From contig BFEA01000024.1 in the NCBI GenBank assembly GCA_003427395.1, forward strand, positions 4,376,399-4,416,487: a DNA stretch of 40,089 nucleotides, given 5' to 3'. Position numbers and translations under genes: made by a program. Source of the stretch: Chara braunii (lineage: Eukaryota > Streptophyta > Charophyceae > Charales > Characeae). The notes below the pieces were generated by a model that saw only the letters and a program-made list of their open reading frames with translations, searched no databases and was not told the origin of the DNA. Positions 11,252-20,940 of this stretch are shown here, piece by piece. Position 1 is the first letter of the stretch. Every line of letters begins with the position of its first letter.

Positions 11252-12308
11252 TCTATATCTGGGGGTGATTTAACGGCCTCCCCTATCTCAGAGACAAAAA
11301 ACAGGTACATACCTTCCTCTTGGTTTTGTTCGCAATTGTTGTAAAACGCTGATGCGCACAAGCACCCATAGGAGTCAATTAACCTACTAGCTTTATACTT
11401 AGCCATTCTATCGGTCCTCCCATTAGCCAAGTCATGCTTTAGCACTTTTCTATCCTAGTCAAACCGGGGCTTGGCAACCTCAAGATAGTACATACCTAAC
11501 AACATGTCAAATGGTAAGTCGTCGCTAACCAGGAACGAAATCTTATGATTAAGTTCCTGTCCTGCATAGGAGAAAGTACAGACCACGTCCTTGACGTAGT
11601 CCTCCACCAACATGCGCTCTTTGTTAGCCAAAGTAGATGGTACCGGTCTACTAAGGCGCCGCACCTGGTCCGGTAGGCGCGGCCTTTCAATGCAGTCGCG
11701 ACTTATAAAGTCGAGTGTGGAGCCGATGTCTACGAAGGCACCACACTTGCGGCCGCTTACACCAACTTCCACAACGAAGTGCTCCCCTCTAGGACCTCGA
11801 CTTAAAGCCACCCAGGACTCACGAGGGTCCCTCGCCGACCATTCTCCTTGTAGGTCGTCTAAGGCCTCAGACACATCCAACGAACAGAGTACCGTTGGGT
11901 CTATCTCTGTAGGTGATTTCACGACCTCCCCTTTCTCAAAGACAAAAAACAGGTACATGCCTTCCTCTTGGTTCTGTTCGCAATTGATGTAAAACACTCG
12001 TGCGCGCAAGCACCTATAGGAGTCAATTAACCTACTAGCTTTATACTTAGCTAGTCTAACGGTTCTCCCATTAGGCAAGTCATGCTTTAGCACTTTTCTG
12101 TCCCAGTCAAACCGGGGCTTGGCAACCTCAAGATAGTACATACCTAACAACATGTCAAATGGTAAGTCGTCGCTAACCAGGAATGGAATTTTATGATTAA
12201 GTTCCCCTCCTGCATAGGAGAAAGCACAGACCACGTCCTTGATGTAGTCCACCACCAGCATGCGCTCTTTGTTGGCTAAAGTAGATGTTACTGGTCTACT
12301 AAGGCGCT
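11252..12308 (-). repeat. In-frame tandem duplication, two about 409-bp copies offset 648 bp
   Basis: Copy 1 is 11252-11660 and copy 2 is 11900-12308. They share blocks such as ACAGGTACAT, CCTTCCTCTTGGTT and CTACTAAGGCGC at equal spacing, with scattered differences. A third short piece of the motif (AGGTACATACCTTCCTCTTG) lies at 11212-11231. Confidence 0.9.
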
Positions 12309-12453
12309 CAGTGTTCGAACTAGTTCCATTTTTCCTCTCGTCGAAGAGTTGTCCATAGTGACATGTCGAACGACTAACAATCTGGCGTGTAAACTTTGTG
12401 CCAGTCTTGTTTGAAGTGCATCCTGGTCTGGAATCTCAAGACAAAACTCTTGA
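11252..12453 (-). pseudogene. Aspartic protease region with 648-bp internal duplication, element 2
   Basis: A 268-codon minus-strand frame (12261-11455) and its continuation encode the gypsy protease. The active-site loop reads FVDIGSTLDFIS, with DIG at 11722-11730 where the family usually has DTG or DSG. The segment ..LANKERMLV..DVVC.FSYAG..FLVSDDLPFDMLLGMYYLEVAKPRFD plus the following QNQEEGMYLFFV module occurs twice, at about 11900-12308 and 11252-11660. The offset is 648 bp (216 codons), so it stays in frame. The active-site loop lies between the two copies and is present once. The far end is cut by the hAT-like insertion. Confidence 0.85.
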
Positions 12454-12798
12454 CTGAAGTCCAGAGATGAGCATTTTTTTTTTGAAATGCCACTTCACCC
12501 AACCCACCCAAAATTATCTTAGTACATGCAACCCTTAAAAAAAAAAAAAAAAGGTTTGAAGTTGATCCAACCCACCCAAGCATTTTTTTGAATTTTTCCG
12601 CCCACGCCCAACCCACCCGCCACCCGTAAAAAAGGTTCACCCAGACCCACCCGCACCCGCAAGAAAATCATTGCCCGCCCGCACCCGGGATGTAGTATCT
12701 TTTCACCCGCAGCCGGTCGTGCCCGCTATTGTCTATCCCTTCGACCATTTACAGACAATAGGACATTATGATGTGACATGACAAAATCAAACACGCTC

Positions 12799-12814
12799 CG
12801 CGCGCGCGCGCGCG

Positions 12815-12876
<62 letters not shown>
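12799..12876. repeat. (CG)n-(AG)n compound microsatellite
   Basis: A run of about 15 CG units passes straight into about 22 AG units. Both lie inside hAT-1. Confidence 0.97.
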
Positions 12877-12879
<3 letters not shown>

Positions 12880-12882
12880 TGT

Positions 12883-12945
12883 CTCTCTCACAGGAATCGC
12901 CCACGTCTCTCTCTATCTGTCTCTCTCACAGGAATCGCCCACGTC
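12883..12945. repeat. Two-copy direct repeat within hAT-1
   Basis: TCTCTCACAGGAATCGCCCA followed by CGTC occurs twice about 37 bp apart. Further CT runs follow to 12974. Confidence 0.9.
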
Positions 12946-13028
12946 ACGGCCTTGCCTCTCTCTCTCTCTCTCTCATCGGATTTCACGCCTGAATCGGACT
13001 GTGTTTGTGGAGAGATGCGAAAAAGTGN

Positions 13029-13325
13029 NNNNNNNNNNNNNNNNNNNNNNNNNNNNNNNNNNNNNNNNNNNNNNNNNNNNNNNNNNNNNNNNNNNNNNNN
13101 NNNNNNNNNNNNNNNNNNNNNNNNNNNNNNNNNNNNNNNNNNNNNNNNNNNNNNNNNNNNNNNNNNNNNNNNNNNNNNNNNNNNNNNNNNNNNNNNNNNN
13201 NNNNNNNNNNNNNNNNNNNNNNNNNNNNNNNNNNNNNNNNNNNNNNNNNNNNNNNNNNNNNNNNNNNNNNNNNNNNNNNNNNNNNNNNNNNNNNNNNNNN
13301 NNNNNNNNNNNNNNNNNNNNNNNNN
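13029..13325. other. Assembly gap (N run, 297 bp)
   Basis: Unknown bases lie directly downstream of a dense microsatellite, a usual place for assembly to fail. Translated frames crossing it are meaningless. Confidence 0.99.
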
Positions 13326-14003
13326 TCGGTGCGTTGCCCCCCTCCTCGCCGCCCCACCACCTCCTCCCTGCTGGTGAACCATGCACAAGTTGTGTCGTCG
13401 TTGGATGACGGCGCCAAAATTCAAAGTGCTCCATAAGTTCAGAAGTGGGGAGCGAACCTTGCCACCTGTTGTGGTTAGGTTCGCCCCTTGTTGTTTTAAT
13501 GGGAGTGAAACTCAGCACCCCATTTGAAAGCGGTAACTCTCCAAACGTGGGCCGTGGTGCAGCCGCCAAGAGGCAAGAGCAGCATGCGAAAAATTTGATA
13601 GAAGGTTGTTGCTTGTTTTTTTCAGGAGGACCTCGACCTTTTTTTTTTTTCCAGGCAGGCCGACGACGGGACTTGACATTTCGTGCGTGCACCTTCGACT
13701 TTCTTAGAGGGGTGGACATTTCGTGCAGGGATTTGAGGGGGGGGGTCCTCATGGGTTGTCCTGGGTCTGTGGGTCGGGTGACCCAGGCCTAGCACTCACC
13801 CACCTGTCACCCACCCACTCGGGTGACCCAGGCCTAATGTTGACCCACCTGTCACCCACCCAGGCTGCCTGGCCTTGACCCGCCCTCATCCCACCTAGGT
13901 CACCTTACCAAGACCCGCACCTGACCCAATGTCCTCGTGGGTGGGGTGGGTGCAAGTGGGTGCGGATCTGGGTACCCGGTGCTCATCTCCGCTGAAGTCC
14001 AAG

Positions 14004-15996
14004 GAATTTTGCCCCAGACCCGCTTCAACACGAGTAGAAGCCTCTACAACTTCTACTGGCCCTATGTGTTTCTTGAGCTGGAACTCGTGGAGGCCCCACC
14101 TTGGGAAGAAGAAGGAACCCCACCTTTGGGAGGTATCTTCTGCGAAGCCTTTGCGTTCTTGCATTTGAACTGCTGATGGGCATCCTCGTCGCAGTTAATG
14201 CAAGCACCCCGCATATAACGATCCCGCCACACACCTTGATCCAAACCCGCTCTAATCCGAATTGCTCTCTTGTTCAGTTTCTGGGTTTGCCCCTGACTCC
14301 TCTGTTGACCGCCCTTGCTGCGGCCACCTACATTAACCTTTACTAATGCAGCAAGGTTGCTACCCTCAACACGATCCTCGCCGTCAAACTCTAAACCATC
14401 CACTAAGTTTGAAAAGTCGCCGATCTCAGTTTGAGTACCGCCGACATCAACCATCATCAATCGACTTCGCTTCTTCTTCCACTCTTGTGGACTCTTCTTC
14501 TTTCTTCCGTCCGTATGGAGTTGTTGAGCACCTCCTAGCGTGGCCTTCAGATTTAGAGCCGCCTTGCTAAAGGTCTCAAATGTGAGATACTCGAGCCGAG
14601 CCTCGTTGGCTAACAAGTTCTTGACGTATGTGGGAAGACATCTCAAGAACAGGGTCATTAAGACCCGCGGATCATAGCGTACCCCGGGGACGACAATCAG
14701 GCGCTTGATGGCAGAGGTGAGTTCGCGCACGGACTTGTACTTATTAGTCTCAAGCTGGGTCAGTGCATCAGTGGCAATTTGTGCCTGCTGTGGGTTGTGC
14801 CATCGTACTTCCACCAAATCCATAAAGCTTTTTAGGGAATAGGTCTTTAGCCCAATCACCCATGTTCTTGCCAAATCCCTTTGAGGCAACTAATCCATTT
14901 AGCCAATGAGTTGCTGAACCCTCCAGGTAGGATGCGGCTGTTATCACTTCCTCCTCCACCAATGTCCTCTTCGCCCTCACCCACACTGACACCGTTCTCA
15001 AACAAGTGTTGAGAGTCTCATCCTTCTTATCCCCTGAGAAGGTTGAGGGTGGTTTCAATGGGCCCTCACCCACACTGGCACCGTTCTCAAACAAGTGTTG
15101 AGAGTCTCATCCTTCTTATCCCCTGAGAAGGTTGAGGGTGGTTTCAATGGGGTTTTGGGTTACCAAGGTTGTTGCTGTCCCGCTAGTGGGATGGGTAGCT
15201 GTTGTGGTGTAGCTCCAACCGCTGGACTAAAAGATGTAGAAGCAGCAGTCTGTGCTGCTGCTGCTGAAGTACCACTTGGTGTGGTACCAGATTGCGGAAG
15301 GTAGGGGCCTGTCATCTCCGACAATGGCAGCGATGGCAAAACTGCTGGCCTAAAACCTGGCCTGTGCATGGCGTTCAGGATCTGGTCTAGGGTGTCCTGG
15401 ATAGTGTCCAGTTTGCTGTCCATGTAAGCATGCATGGACAGGATGCTCGCCTTGAGAATCTTTGTGATGTTGTCAAGCGTCAAGTCATCTAATCCCTCTA
15501 ACGCAACTTGGTCTGCCTCTCTACTCTCAATTCTGACACTTCTGTTTCTTATTCAGTTTCTCTTTCAGTAGCCTCCTTAAGTTCCTTTTCTAACCTTAAG
15601 CGGATCTTCTCTACTTTGCTCCTTGGTGAGTGGAGGCGGCGAGCTGAACTGCGAGCCCGCTATCTGACTGGTTCTGGATCCTGACGTACTGGAGATGGAC
15701 TGTTTGTTGGTCGAATTGGGCGGCACACCGAGTGACTAACCAGACGAGGATGCCGCCGATGCTGCTGCCGCAGAGGTAGCCATTGCTACTGCGGTAGCTG
15801 CTGCTGCTGCTAACGTCCTTTATACAAGTGCTGCTGCTTCCCTTGCAGTCTCAAGAGTACGGGCCCTTGCTTTGGCCCTTAACCTTCTTTCGTCTCCCGA
15901 TAGGAAAACCTGGAACACTAAAGGTATCCTACGTGCATCACGCCGTGTTTGCCTTCTGTCGTCAGCTGTACCTTCACCACCTTCTGATCCACTCAT
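14004..15996 (-). pseudogene. gag of gypsy element 2, with CCHC zinc knuckle
   Basis: Read from 15996, the best start is the ATG opening MSGSEGGEGT. The N-terminal part is Ala/Gln/Ser-rich with a charged helical stretch (LRLEKELKEATERETE), then a frameshift and stop near 15541. Next come LTLDNITKILKASILSMHAYMDS and a low-complexity Ala/Thr stretch. A capsid-like retrotransposon gag domain (FSGDKKDETL, AASYLEGSATHWL, VRELTSAIKRLI, YDPRVLMTLFLRCLP) follows. The end carries a nucleic-acid-binding knuckle CINCDEDAHQQFKC, which fits CX2CX4HX4C exactly. An 89-bp tandem duplication at 14973-15150 shifts the frame. Gag would form the cytoplasmic particle that packages the element RNA. Confidence 0.88.
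14973..15150 (-). repeat. 89-bp tandem duplication inside gag
   Basis: GCCCTCACCCACACTG starts at both 14973 and 15062, and the following 89 bp are almost identical (one difference seen, GACACC versus GGCACC). As 89 is not a multiple of three, the duplication breaks the gag frame. Confidence 0.95.
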
Positions 15997-17160
15997 CGGC
16001 TAGGCAGACGTTGTCTGCACTAGTGTTCTCTCCAGAACCCACCGCAACATGCGTCTGACGGGTTCTAAAAATAAATAAAAATAAAATAATGTTCAGCAAG
16101 TAACCTAGGCTACCGTTCAAGCGGTAACTGACTATTGTAGAACATTACAGTCCTAGTCTAGGCTGTCTGTAAGGTGTGAGCGGTCAGTCAACCAACTAAT
16201 CAAAATAAAAATAAATTATGTGAGCAGATGTCTGCACAATTGGTATAGTTGTGTTTGCCAGTTGAGTCTCAATTGGAATCTTCCTCCCCTGCATCCAACG
16301 TGCATGTAGGCATCATCGAGCAGAAGTGCCGAAGGTGTGCATTAATGGCCCACCCCTGTGCCCAAGGCGTATGCTTATGGCCAGAACTGGCCCTTATTTA
16401 TCCTCGCGTGCAACCAGCCTTACGTCTGACTGATCTGGCTGATCAAATGGCAGTTATTTAACGTCGCAGACAGCACGAAGATCACAGCCAGTGCACAGCT
16501 CAGACCCGCGCCAGAAATATTTATAGACGGACTGGAAAGCGTCTGCATAGGACTGGTCAGTCCGCACACCCCTTCTATCAGCGCAGCAAAGGGCCTTCAA
16601 AGGACAAAGCAGCATGGCCTGTGTGTACTACTCCCATGGGTTGTTATGGTGACCGTGACCCGTGCTTCGACCAGGGCCCCTCAGAGGCATCGCCCTCTCC
16701 TGCCAGATCCGCCACCGGGAAGAATGTCGTGTCTCGAGGTAGAGCGCTCACCACTCCTCACGAAAAGAGGACACTCGAGGTTGGACTCACTTCCTCACGG
16801 TAAGAAAAGATTGAGAGGGTAGATAAGGTAAGGGAACAACGTACCTGGAGATAGCTTCCCCCAACCACAAATTTCTCACCAATTGAGCCGAAGTGCATTT
16901 CGATGATCGGTCGTAGCTTCGGTACCGCCCACAACGCAATGCAGTGCCACCTCAGCCAAAATGCCACATCAGCATGCTCTCATCATCAAACATACATCCG
17001 CTGTCGCCACAGCTCCCACGTTGTCGCCACAGCCTTCCAGCGGCTCACCCCTCTACCCGGGTGCCGCTTTCACAAGCCAGCGCCAATGTATCCTCACTGC
17101 ACAGAAGCATCGTCAGCGCACCAAGTAACAATATCGCCGGCGGCAGATAGGCGATCACAA
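15997..17160 (-). other. 5' leader of gypsy element 2
   Basis: The untranslated leader lies between PBS and gag. It has a short A/T-rich AAATAAA stretch (16065-16090) and no recognisable gene. Its length of about 1.16 kb is long but not unusual for plant gypsy leaders. Confidence 0.6.
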
Positions 17161-17177
17161 ACCAGCTCCGATATCAA
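17161..17177 (-). other. Primer binding site of element 2 (tRNA-iMet type)
   Basis: The minus strand reads TTGATATCGGAGCTGGT three bases after the 5' LTR end. It resembles the complement of the initiator tRNA-Met 3' end (TGGTATCAGAGC followed by CAGGTTT) with a few substitutions. The family B element PBS at 25844 has the less decayed form TTGGTATCGGAGCTGG. Confidence 0.75.
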
Positions 17178-17179
17178 AT

Positions 17180-18273
17180 TGCTGAGTGAGAACGATATGC
17201 AGAAACCCAAGTTGCGAAATCACAGAGATGTCCAAGTAGTCATGTACCAAGCAGAAAGCATAAATGCGCCAAGATTCCATCCATATAAGAGTGAAACAAT
17301 GAACTCATGAGCTAATGTTCAAGCCCTCAGGCCACACCAACGCAGTATTGAATGTCGCTCCTACTGTATGCCGCCCAGCGCCCTTCCTACTCCTACCTAG
17401 CCTACACTCCTACAGCCGCATTCAAGATACAGGCTCACTTCGACTTTGAAGACCAATGTACATGACGTCAACACCATATCCGACCTCGTTCATGCACCAG
17501 GTACGTATCTCGTCTCCCCTCATCACTTCACTGACCACCCACACTTAAGCGCCTCCTCCCGAAGACCCTCTGTCGCCCATCACCCGCACACGCGCCCTGC
17601 AGCCCGTCTATGGCCGCTAGTGCCCCGCTGCCCTGCAGCTCCCCACTCACCACCAATCGCCCGTATGCGCCCCAGCCCGCTAGAGCAGCATGCATCCACT
17701 TGCGCAGCAACGCAGCAATGTGACCGCAATGCCTGCGTGGGCCAGAATGCCTGTCCCTGGCTGCTTCACTCCTATATGGAAGTGGCAGTCTCTGTTTGGC
17801 TGCTTGTGGCCTGGCCGAGAAGCTTCCAGTAGCTTCTGGTAGGGCCCCAGTGCCTGCGCCCAGGCCCAGCTCTGCAGTTGAGGGCGTGGGCCATTTACAG
17901 TTGAGGACGCCCAGTCTTCACTCCCTGTTTGCTGCATTCACAATGACCCCCAGGGCAGGTACGTCGACCATGCTGCTGTCTATCAGGCCCGTGGCCGGTT
18001 TGTGATGTATCTGCCTTGCATTGTGTGTGCCTGAGGCCCAACTGTATGGCGCAGCATGCATCTTCTGAAAATAGCCAAGAGGCTCACGTTTCCTTGCAAC
18101 CAACTGGTGTGCTGTAACTGCCTGAGTACCCACTTATGGGAAAATGTCAAATTTTGGCCTCTTGTGAATATTCAGGCCCGCCTTCACTTAGGGCGGGCAC
18201 AGGGCTTGCTGAGGGCCTTTGCCCAGAACATGTGCATGTCTGATAAGGGGCCCGCGAAGGCTCATTCCTCGCA
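17180..18273 (-). repeat. 5' LTR of gypsy element 2 (family A)
   Basis: A 1094-bp LTR ending ATTCCTCGCA at 18273. Its inner end is TGC-TGAGTGAGAACG; compared with the other copies the 8 bases AAGGAATA are missing. TGACGTCA lies at 17463-17470. ATTT follows the outer end, as it precedes the outer end of the partner LTR. Confidence 0.9.
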
Positions 18274-18348
18274 ATTTCCCAAACTTGCAAAAAAATAAAA
18301 TAAAAAAAATTCAGTTCGATTGTTTATCTTTTTCATTTTGGCCTAGAT

Positions 18349-18895
18349 ATGCTGCTCATGCAGCTAGACATGCTGGTCACGCATCAGGCTCAGACAATTG
18401 CCGACCTGCGCGACCGTGTGCATAGGCTGGAACAACAGCCTGCTGCAGCCGCATCAGCCGGACCCTCCAACTTGGCGGATCGAGTCAACGTATTAGAGGT
18501 GGACATGGGCGTCGTCAAGGACACGACAAGGCAGCAACAAGCTAGCAATCAGCTGTTGGAACAAGAGATTCGTGCAGCGGCTGCAAGTCCAGCCTCAGCG
18601 CCTCCTGAACGCGTACCTAAGTTGGATGATATTTTGGTCTTCTGTGACGCATCGAAGACCGATCCACTTCCGTGGTGGAAGCAATTCGTCGTGTGTTTGG
18701 ACATGTACAAGGTGACTGACGCCAACCGGCATGCCTGTCTGTATCATCAGTCGGGCGGCGCATGTCAAGCATGGCTGGACAACCTCTTGGCTACACACCA
18801 GGTGGTCATCTCCGAGCTGCACACGAAGATCAGCTGGAAAGACCTCACGGTAGCATGGCACACGAGGTTCCAAGTGGAACTGCCCGAGCTTCGGG
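18349..18895 (+). pseudogene. gag fragment of another gypsy element (element 5), plus strand
   Basis: The ORF is open from 18349. The N-terminal part (residues 1-80) is coiled-coil-like with heptad character (ADLRDRVHRLEQQ, LADRVNVLEVDM). Then follows a gag capsid-like domain (KLDDILVFCDASKTDPLPWW, RHACLYHQSGGACQAWLDNL, ISWKDLTVAWHTRFQVELPE). Homology with gypsy gag as I know it ends at about 18895, and the rest of the 247-codon frame is a microsatellite and unrelated sequence. The 5' start is probably internal. It opposes element 2 in orientation and starts 76 bp outside its LTR, so element 2 may have inserted beside or into this older copy. Confidence 0.75.
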
Positions 18896-19510
18896 CGATG
18901 GAAGTTTCTGTGACGGGGCTGGGGCAGAGCAACGAGGCTGGGATAGAGAGAGGGAGAGTGAGAGCACACACACACACACACACTCCACTCGACGCAGACA
19001 CGAGAAGACTCGACGGACGCAGACACGAAGTGGCAAAGTCGCAAAGTCGCAATCTTGGATTCCGAACACAATGTCGCAGCAAGTCACACTGAAGCACAAG
19101 CACCGAGGCCGAAAACTGAGTGCCCATACTGGGCTTGAGTCCGGTCTAAAGTACCAGACTCAAGTTCAGTCCCAAGGGCTGAAGTGCAATTTGCCTCAGG
19201 GCTGAACTGAGAATCGAAGGTCTGAGTCTGGGCCGCAGAATGCCGGATGGCGCCAAGTATCGAAATCCAAAAGTGCCAAAGGAGGAATTCGAGAACGGGC
19301 GCCAACAGTCAGGAACTGAAGATCAGAAACAAAAAAAAATAACACAGCAGCCTGGTGGGTGGTAACCCGCGGACCAGGGATTGAACCCTGGCTGAGTCCG
19401 TAACACTATCCCCTCCCTCTGGAAGGCAACGTCCCGGCTGGCAAAGACCCAATGGATAACTGTGAAGGACGGGACGGGGCCGATCACTGGTCAGAAAAGG
19501 AAAGGGGGAG
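18896..19510. other. Unassigned sequence with (CA)n and a tRNA-like T-arm
   Basis: A short (CA)n tract lies at 18966-18983 and a repeated CAGACACGA/GTCGCAA motif at 19007-19050. On the minus strand, 19377-19397 reads CCAGGGTTCAATCCCTGG, a perfect T-stem/T-loop with a B-box-like core, but no tRNA body can be folded around it. A purine run AAAAGGAAAGGGGGAG at 19495-19510 looks like a plus-strand polypurine tract and could belong to the gag fragment's element. Confidence 0.45.
19495..19510 (+). promoter_or_regulatory. Polypurine tract-like run
   Basis: AAAAGGAAAGGGGGAG followed by TAATGTTAG has the form of a plus-strand gypsy PPT followed by an LTR start (TGTTAG at 19514). No LTR partner is present. 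Confidence 0.4.
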
Positions 19511-19511
19511 T

Positions 19512-19800
19512 AATGTTAGTAGCAAGGTAATCCTATTGAGGTTGTACAGGGATAAGGGAGTCAATGCTCAAGTAACAGGGTAATCCTATCGAGGTTCTAC
19601 ATGGACAAGGGAATCAATGCTCAATGCTCAAGTAACAGGGTAATCCTATCGAGGTTCTACAGGGATGAGGGAATCAATGCTCAACTAACAGGGTAATCCT
19701 ATTAAGGTTCTAGAAGGGTGAGGGTAGCAATGTTCGGGTAACAGGGTAATCCGATTGAGGTTCTACAAGTAACAGGGCAGTCCTATTGGTGTTCTACTAG
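19512..19800 (+). repeat. Minisatellite, about 60-bp unit
   Basis: Five to six degenerate copies of a unit containing GTAACAGGGTAATCCTAT, GAGGTTCTACA and GGGA.AAGGGAATCAATGCTCAA. Copies begin near 19527, 19576, 19633, 19686, 19740 and 19767. A second level of repetition (TCAATGCTCAATGCTCAAG) is present at 19613-19631. Confidence 0.9.
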
Positions 19801-20465
19801 GTTATGGGTTGTCAGGTTTGAGAAAAAAAAAAAAAAAAAAGTTTGTTCAATGCTCAAGTGCTGGGGTGTTTGAGGGGTCTGGGAAAAGAACGTCTCAGGT
19901 CTGTAGCGAAGTGTCAAAAGCGAAAAAATGTCTTGAGGAAGGTCTTGTTGGGTGTCGCAGAAGTGGCGGTGAGGAAGCAGTCTTCAGCAGTTCCGTGATG
20001 TAGATGGCGAGGGCTTAAGCTTGATTGTCCCAGTAGCAGGTTGCGTTCGGTACACGATCTGATGATGAGGTCTGATCCGGATAGCAGGTCGCAGACTGAT
20101 CTTGATGTCCATTTCAAAGGTGCTGCTCCAGAAGTCTGCGAGTCCAAGGTGCCAGCCAAAAGGAACAGCATGCCATCGTCCTTGTGCGCTTTCCATTAGA
20201 TCCTTTATCGTCGGCGACGCGCAGGGGCCACAAGTAGGATTTGGGCAAGAGAACAGAGATGTGGCAGAGGACAGATGGGAGAACGGGACGAGACTGAGTC
20301 AAGAGCGGATCAAAGAGAGGGAGGTCAAGGGGCAAGGGTTTTGCTGGGTACAGGGGATGTGTGTAGCGCAGGGAGGCAGGGTTGAGGCAGGGTTTAGGCG
20401 GGGTTAGGCAGAGGGCTCAGGCATAGTGGGTAGCTAGGATATAAGATGGGTGCGATCATAGGCGC
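19801..20465. other. Unassigned non-coding sequence
   Basis: An A18 run at about 19822-19839 is followed by purine-rich plus-strand sequence with no recognised gene. By position it should contain the 3' untranslated region and perhaps the 3' LTR of element 3, but I cannot identify LTR ends. Confidence 0.4.
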
Positions 20466-20940
20466 GAACAAGTTTCATGGCGTTCTTAAGGTTGGCAAGA
20501 GGTTCCCATGTGGATTCTTCGTCAGAGTATCCTGTCCATTTAACTTGTATTCTGTGATTGGTTCTATGATGGCTTTGACGACGAATTCATGGTCTGTGGG
20601 TAACATGATTGGTGGTGGTCGAGGATATGGGCGGTCAGCGAATTGGGGTGGGGATTCATAGTATTCTTTTAGGTATTCTACGTGGAAGATTTGGTGGACA
20701 CGAGTCATGTCAGGAAGGAGTTGGAGCTTGTAATTGACGAGGGACGTTTGTCCAATGATGGGGAAGGGTCCGAGCCACTTGTTCGAGAGTTTCTTGGACA
20801 AGCCGTGTTCGGGTTCAAAGCGTTTGGCGGAGAGCCAGACTTTATCCCCTACTTCGAACGTTACTCACGTCTGTGTTTGTTGTTCTTGTTGGCTTGTTGT
20901 TCTTGTGTTCGTTTTTCGGTAGCTTCTCTGAGGAGTTTGT
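20466..20940 (-). pseudogene. Integrase C-terminus and chromodomain, element 3
   Basis: The C-terminal integrase module reads LSAKRFEPEHG, KLSNKWLGPFPIIG, VNYKLQLLP, and VHQIFHVEYLKEY. It is followed by a chromodomain that starts EFVVKAIIEP. After this point the frame shifts by one base; in the next frame the sequence reads VKWTGYSDEESTWEPLANLK, the canonical chromodomain core with its aromatic Trp/Tyr residues. Chromodomains on gypsy integrases target modified histone H3. This makes element 3 a chromovirus by domain content. Confidence 0.9.

Larger units (their letters stand above)
12462..13991. mobile_element. hAT-like non-autonomous DNA transposon (hAT-1)
   Basis: The left end CAGAGATGAGCA (12462-12473) and the right end, read inverted, CGGAGATGAGCA (13980-13991) match at 11 of 12 bases. 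Both sides are flanked by the 8-bp direct repeat CTGAAGTC (12454-12461 and 13992-13999). An 8-bp duplication and a CAGRGATG-type terminus are hallmarks of the hAT superfamily. Subterminal regions are crowded with ACCCACC/CACCCGC motifs on both sides, also usual for hAT. No transposase is visible, but 297 bases are unknown. It interrupts the gag-protease junction of element 2, so it is younger than that element. Confidence 0.88.
7265..18273 (-). mobile_element. Nearly complete Ty3/gypsy LTR retrotransposon (element 2), minus strand
   Basis: An 11.0-kb element with two family A LTRs (5' LTR 17180-18273, 3' LTR 7265-8275), a tRNA-iMet PBS at 17161-17177, gag, protease, RT, RNase H, integrase and a polypurine tract at 8276-8290. 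The domain order PR-RT-RH-IN is the Ty3/gypsy order. The bases ATTT abut both outer ends, consistent with a short target duplication. Removing the hAT-like insertion (12462-13991) leaves about 9.5 kb, a usual size for the class. Frameshifts, stops and tandem duplications make it non-functional. A chromodomain-like tail on integrase suggests a chromovirus-type element. Confidence 0.9.

Noticed and set aside
12778-13752. Several open frames spanning the first N run
   Set aside because: Unknown bases were read through as open. The known parts are microsatellite and transposon DNA.
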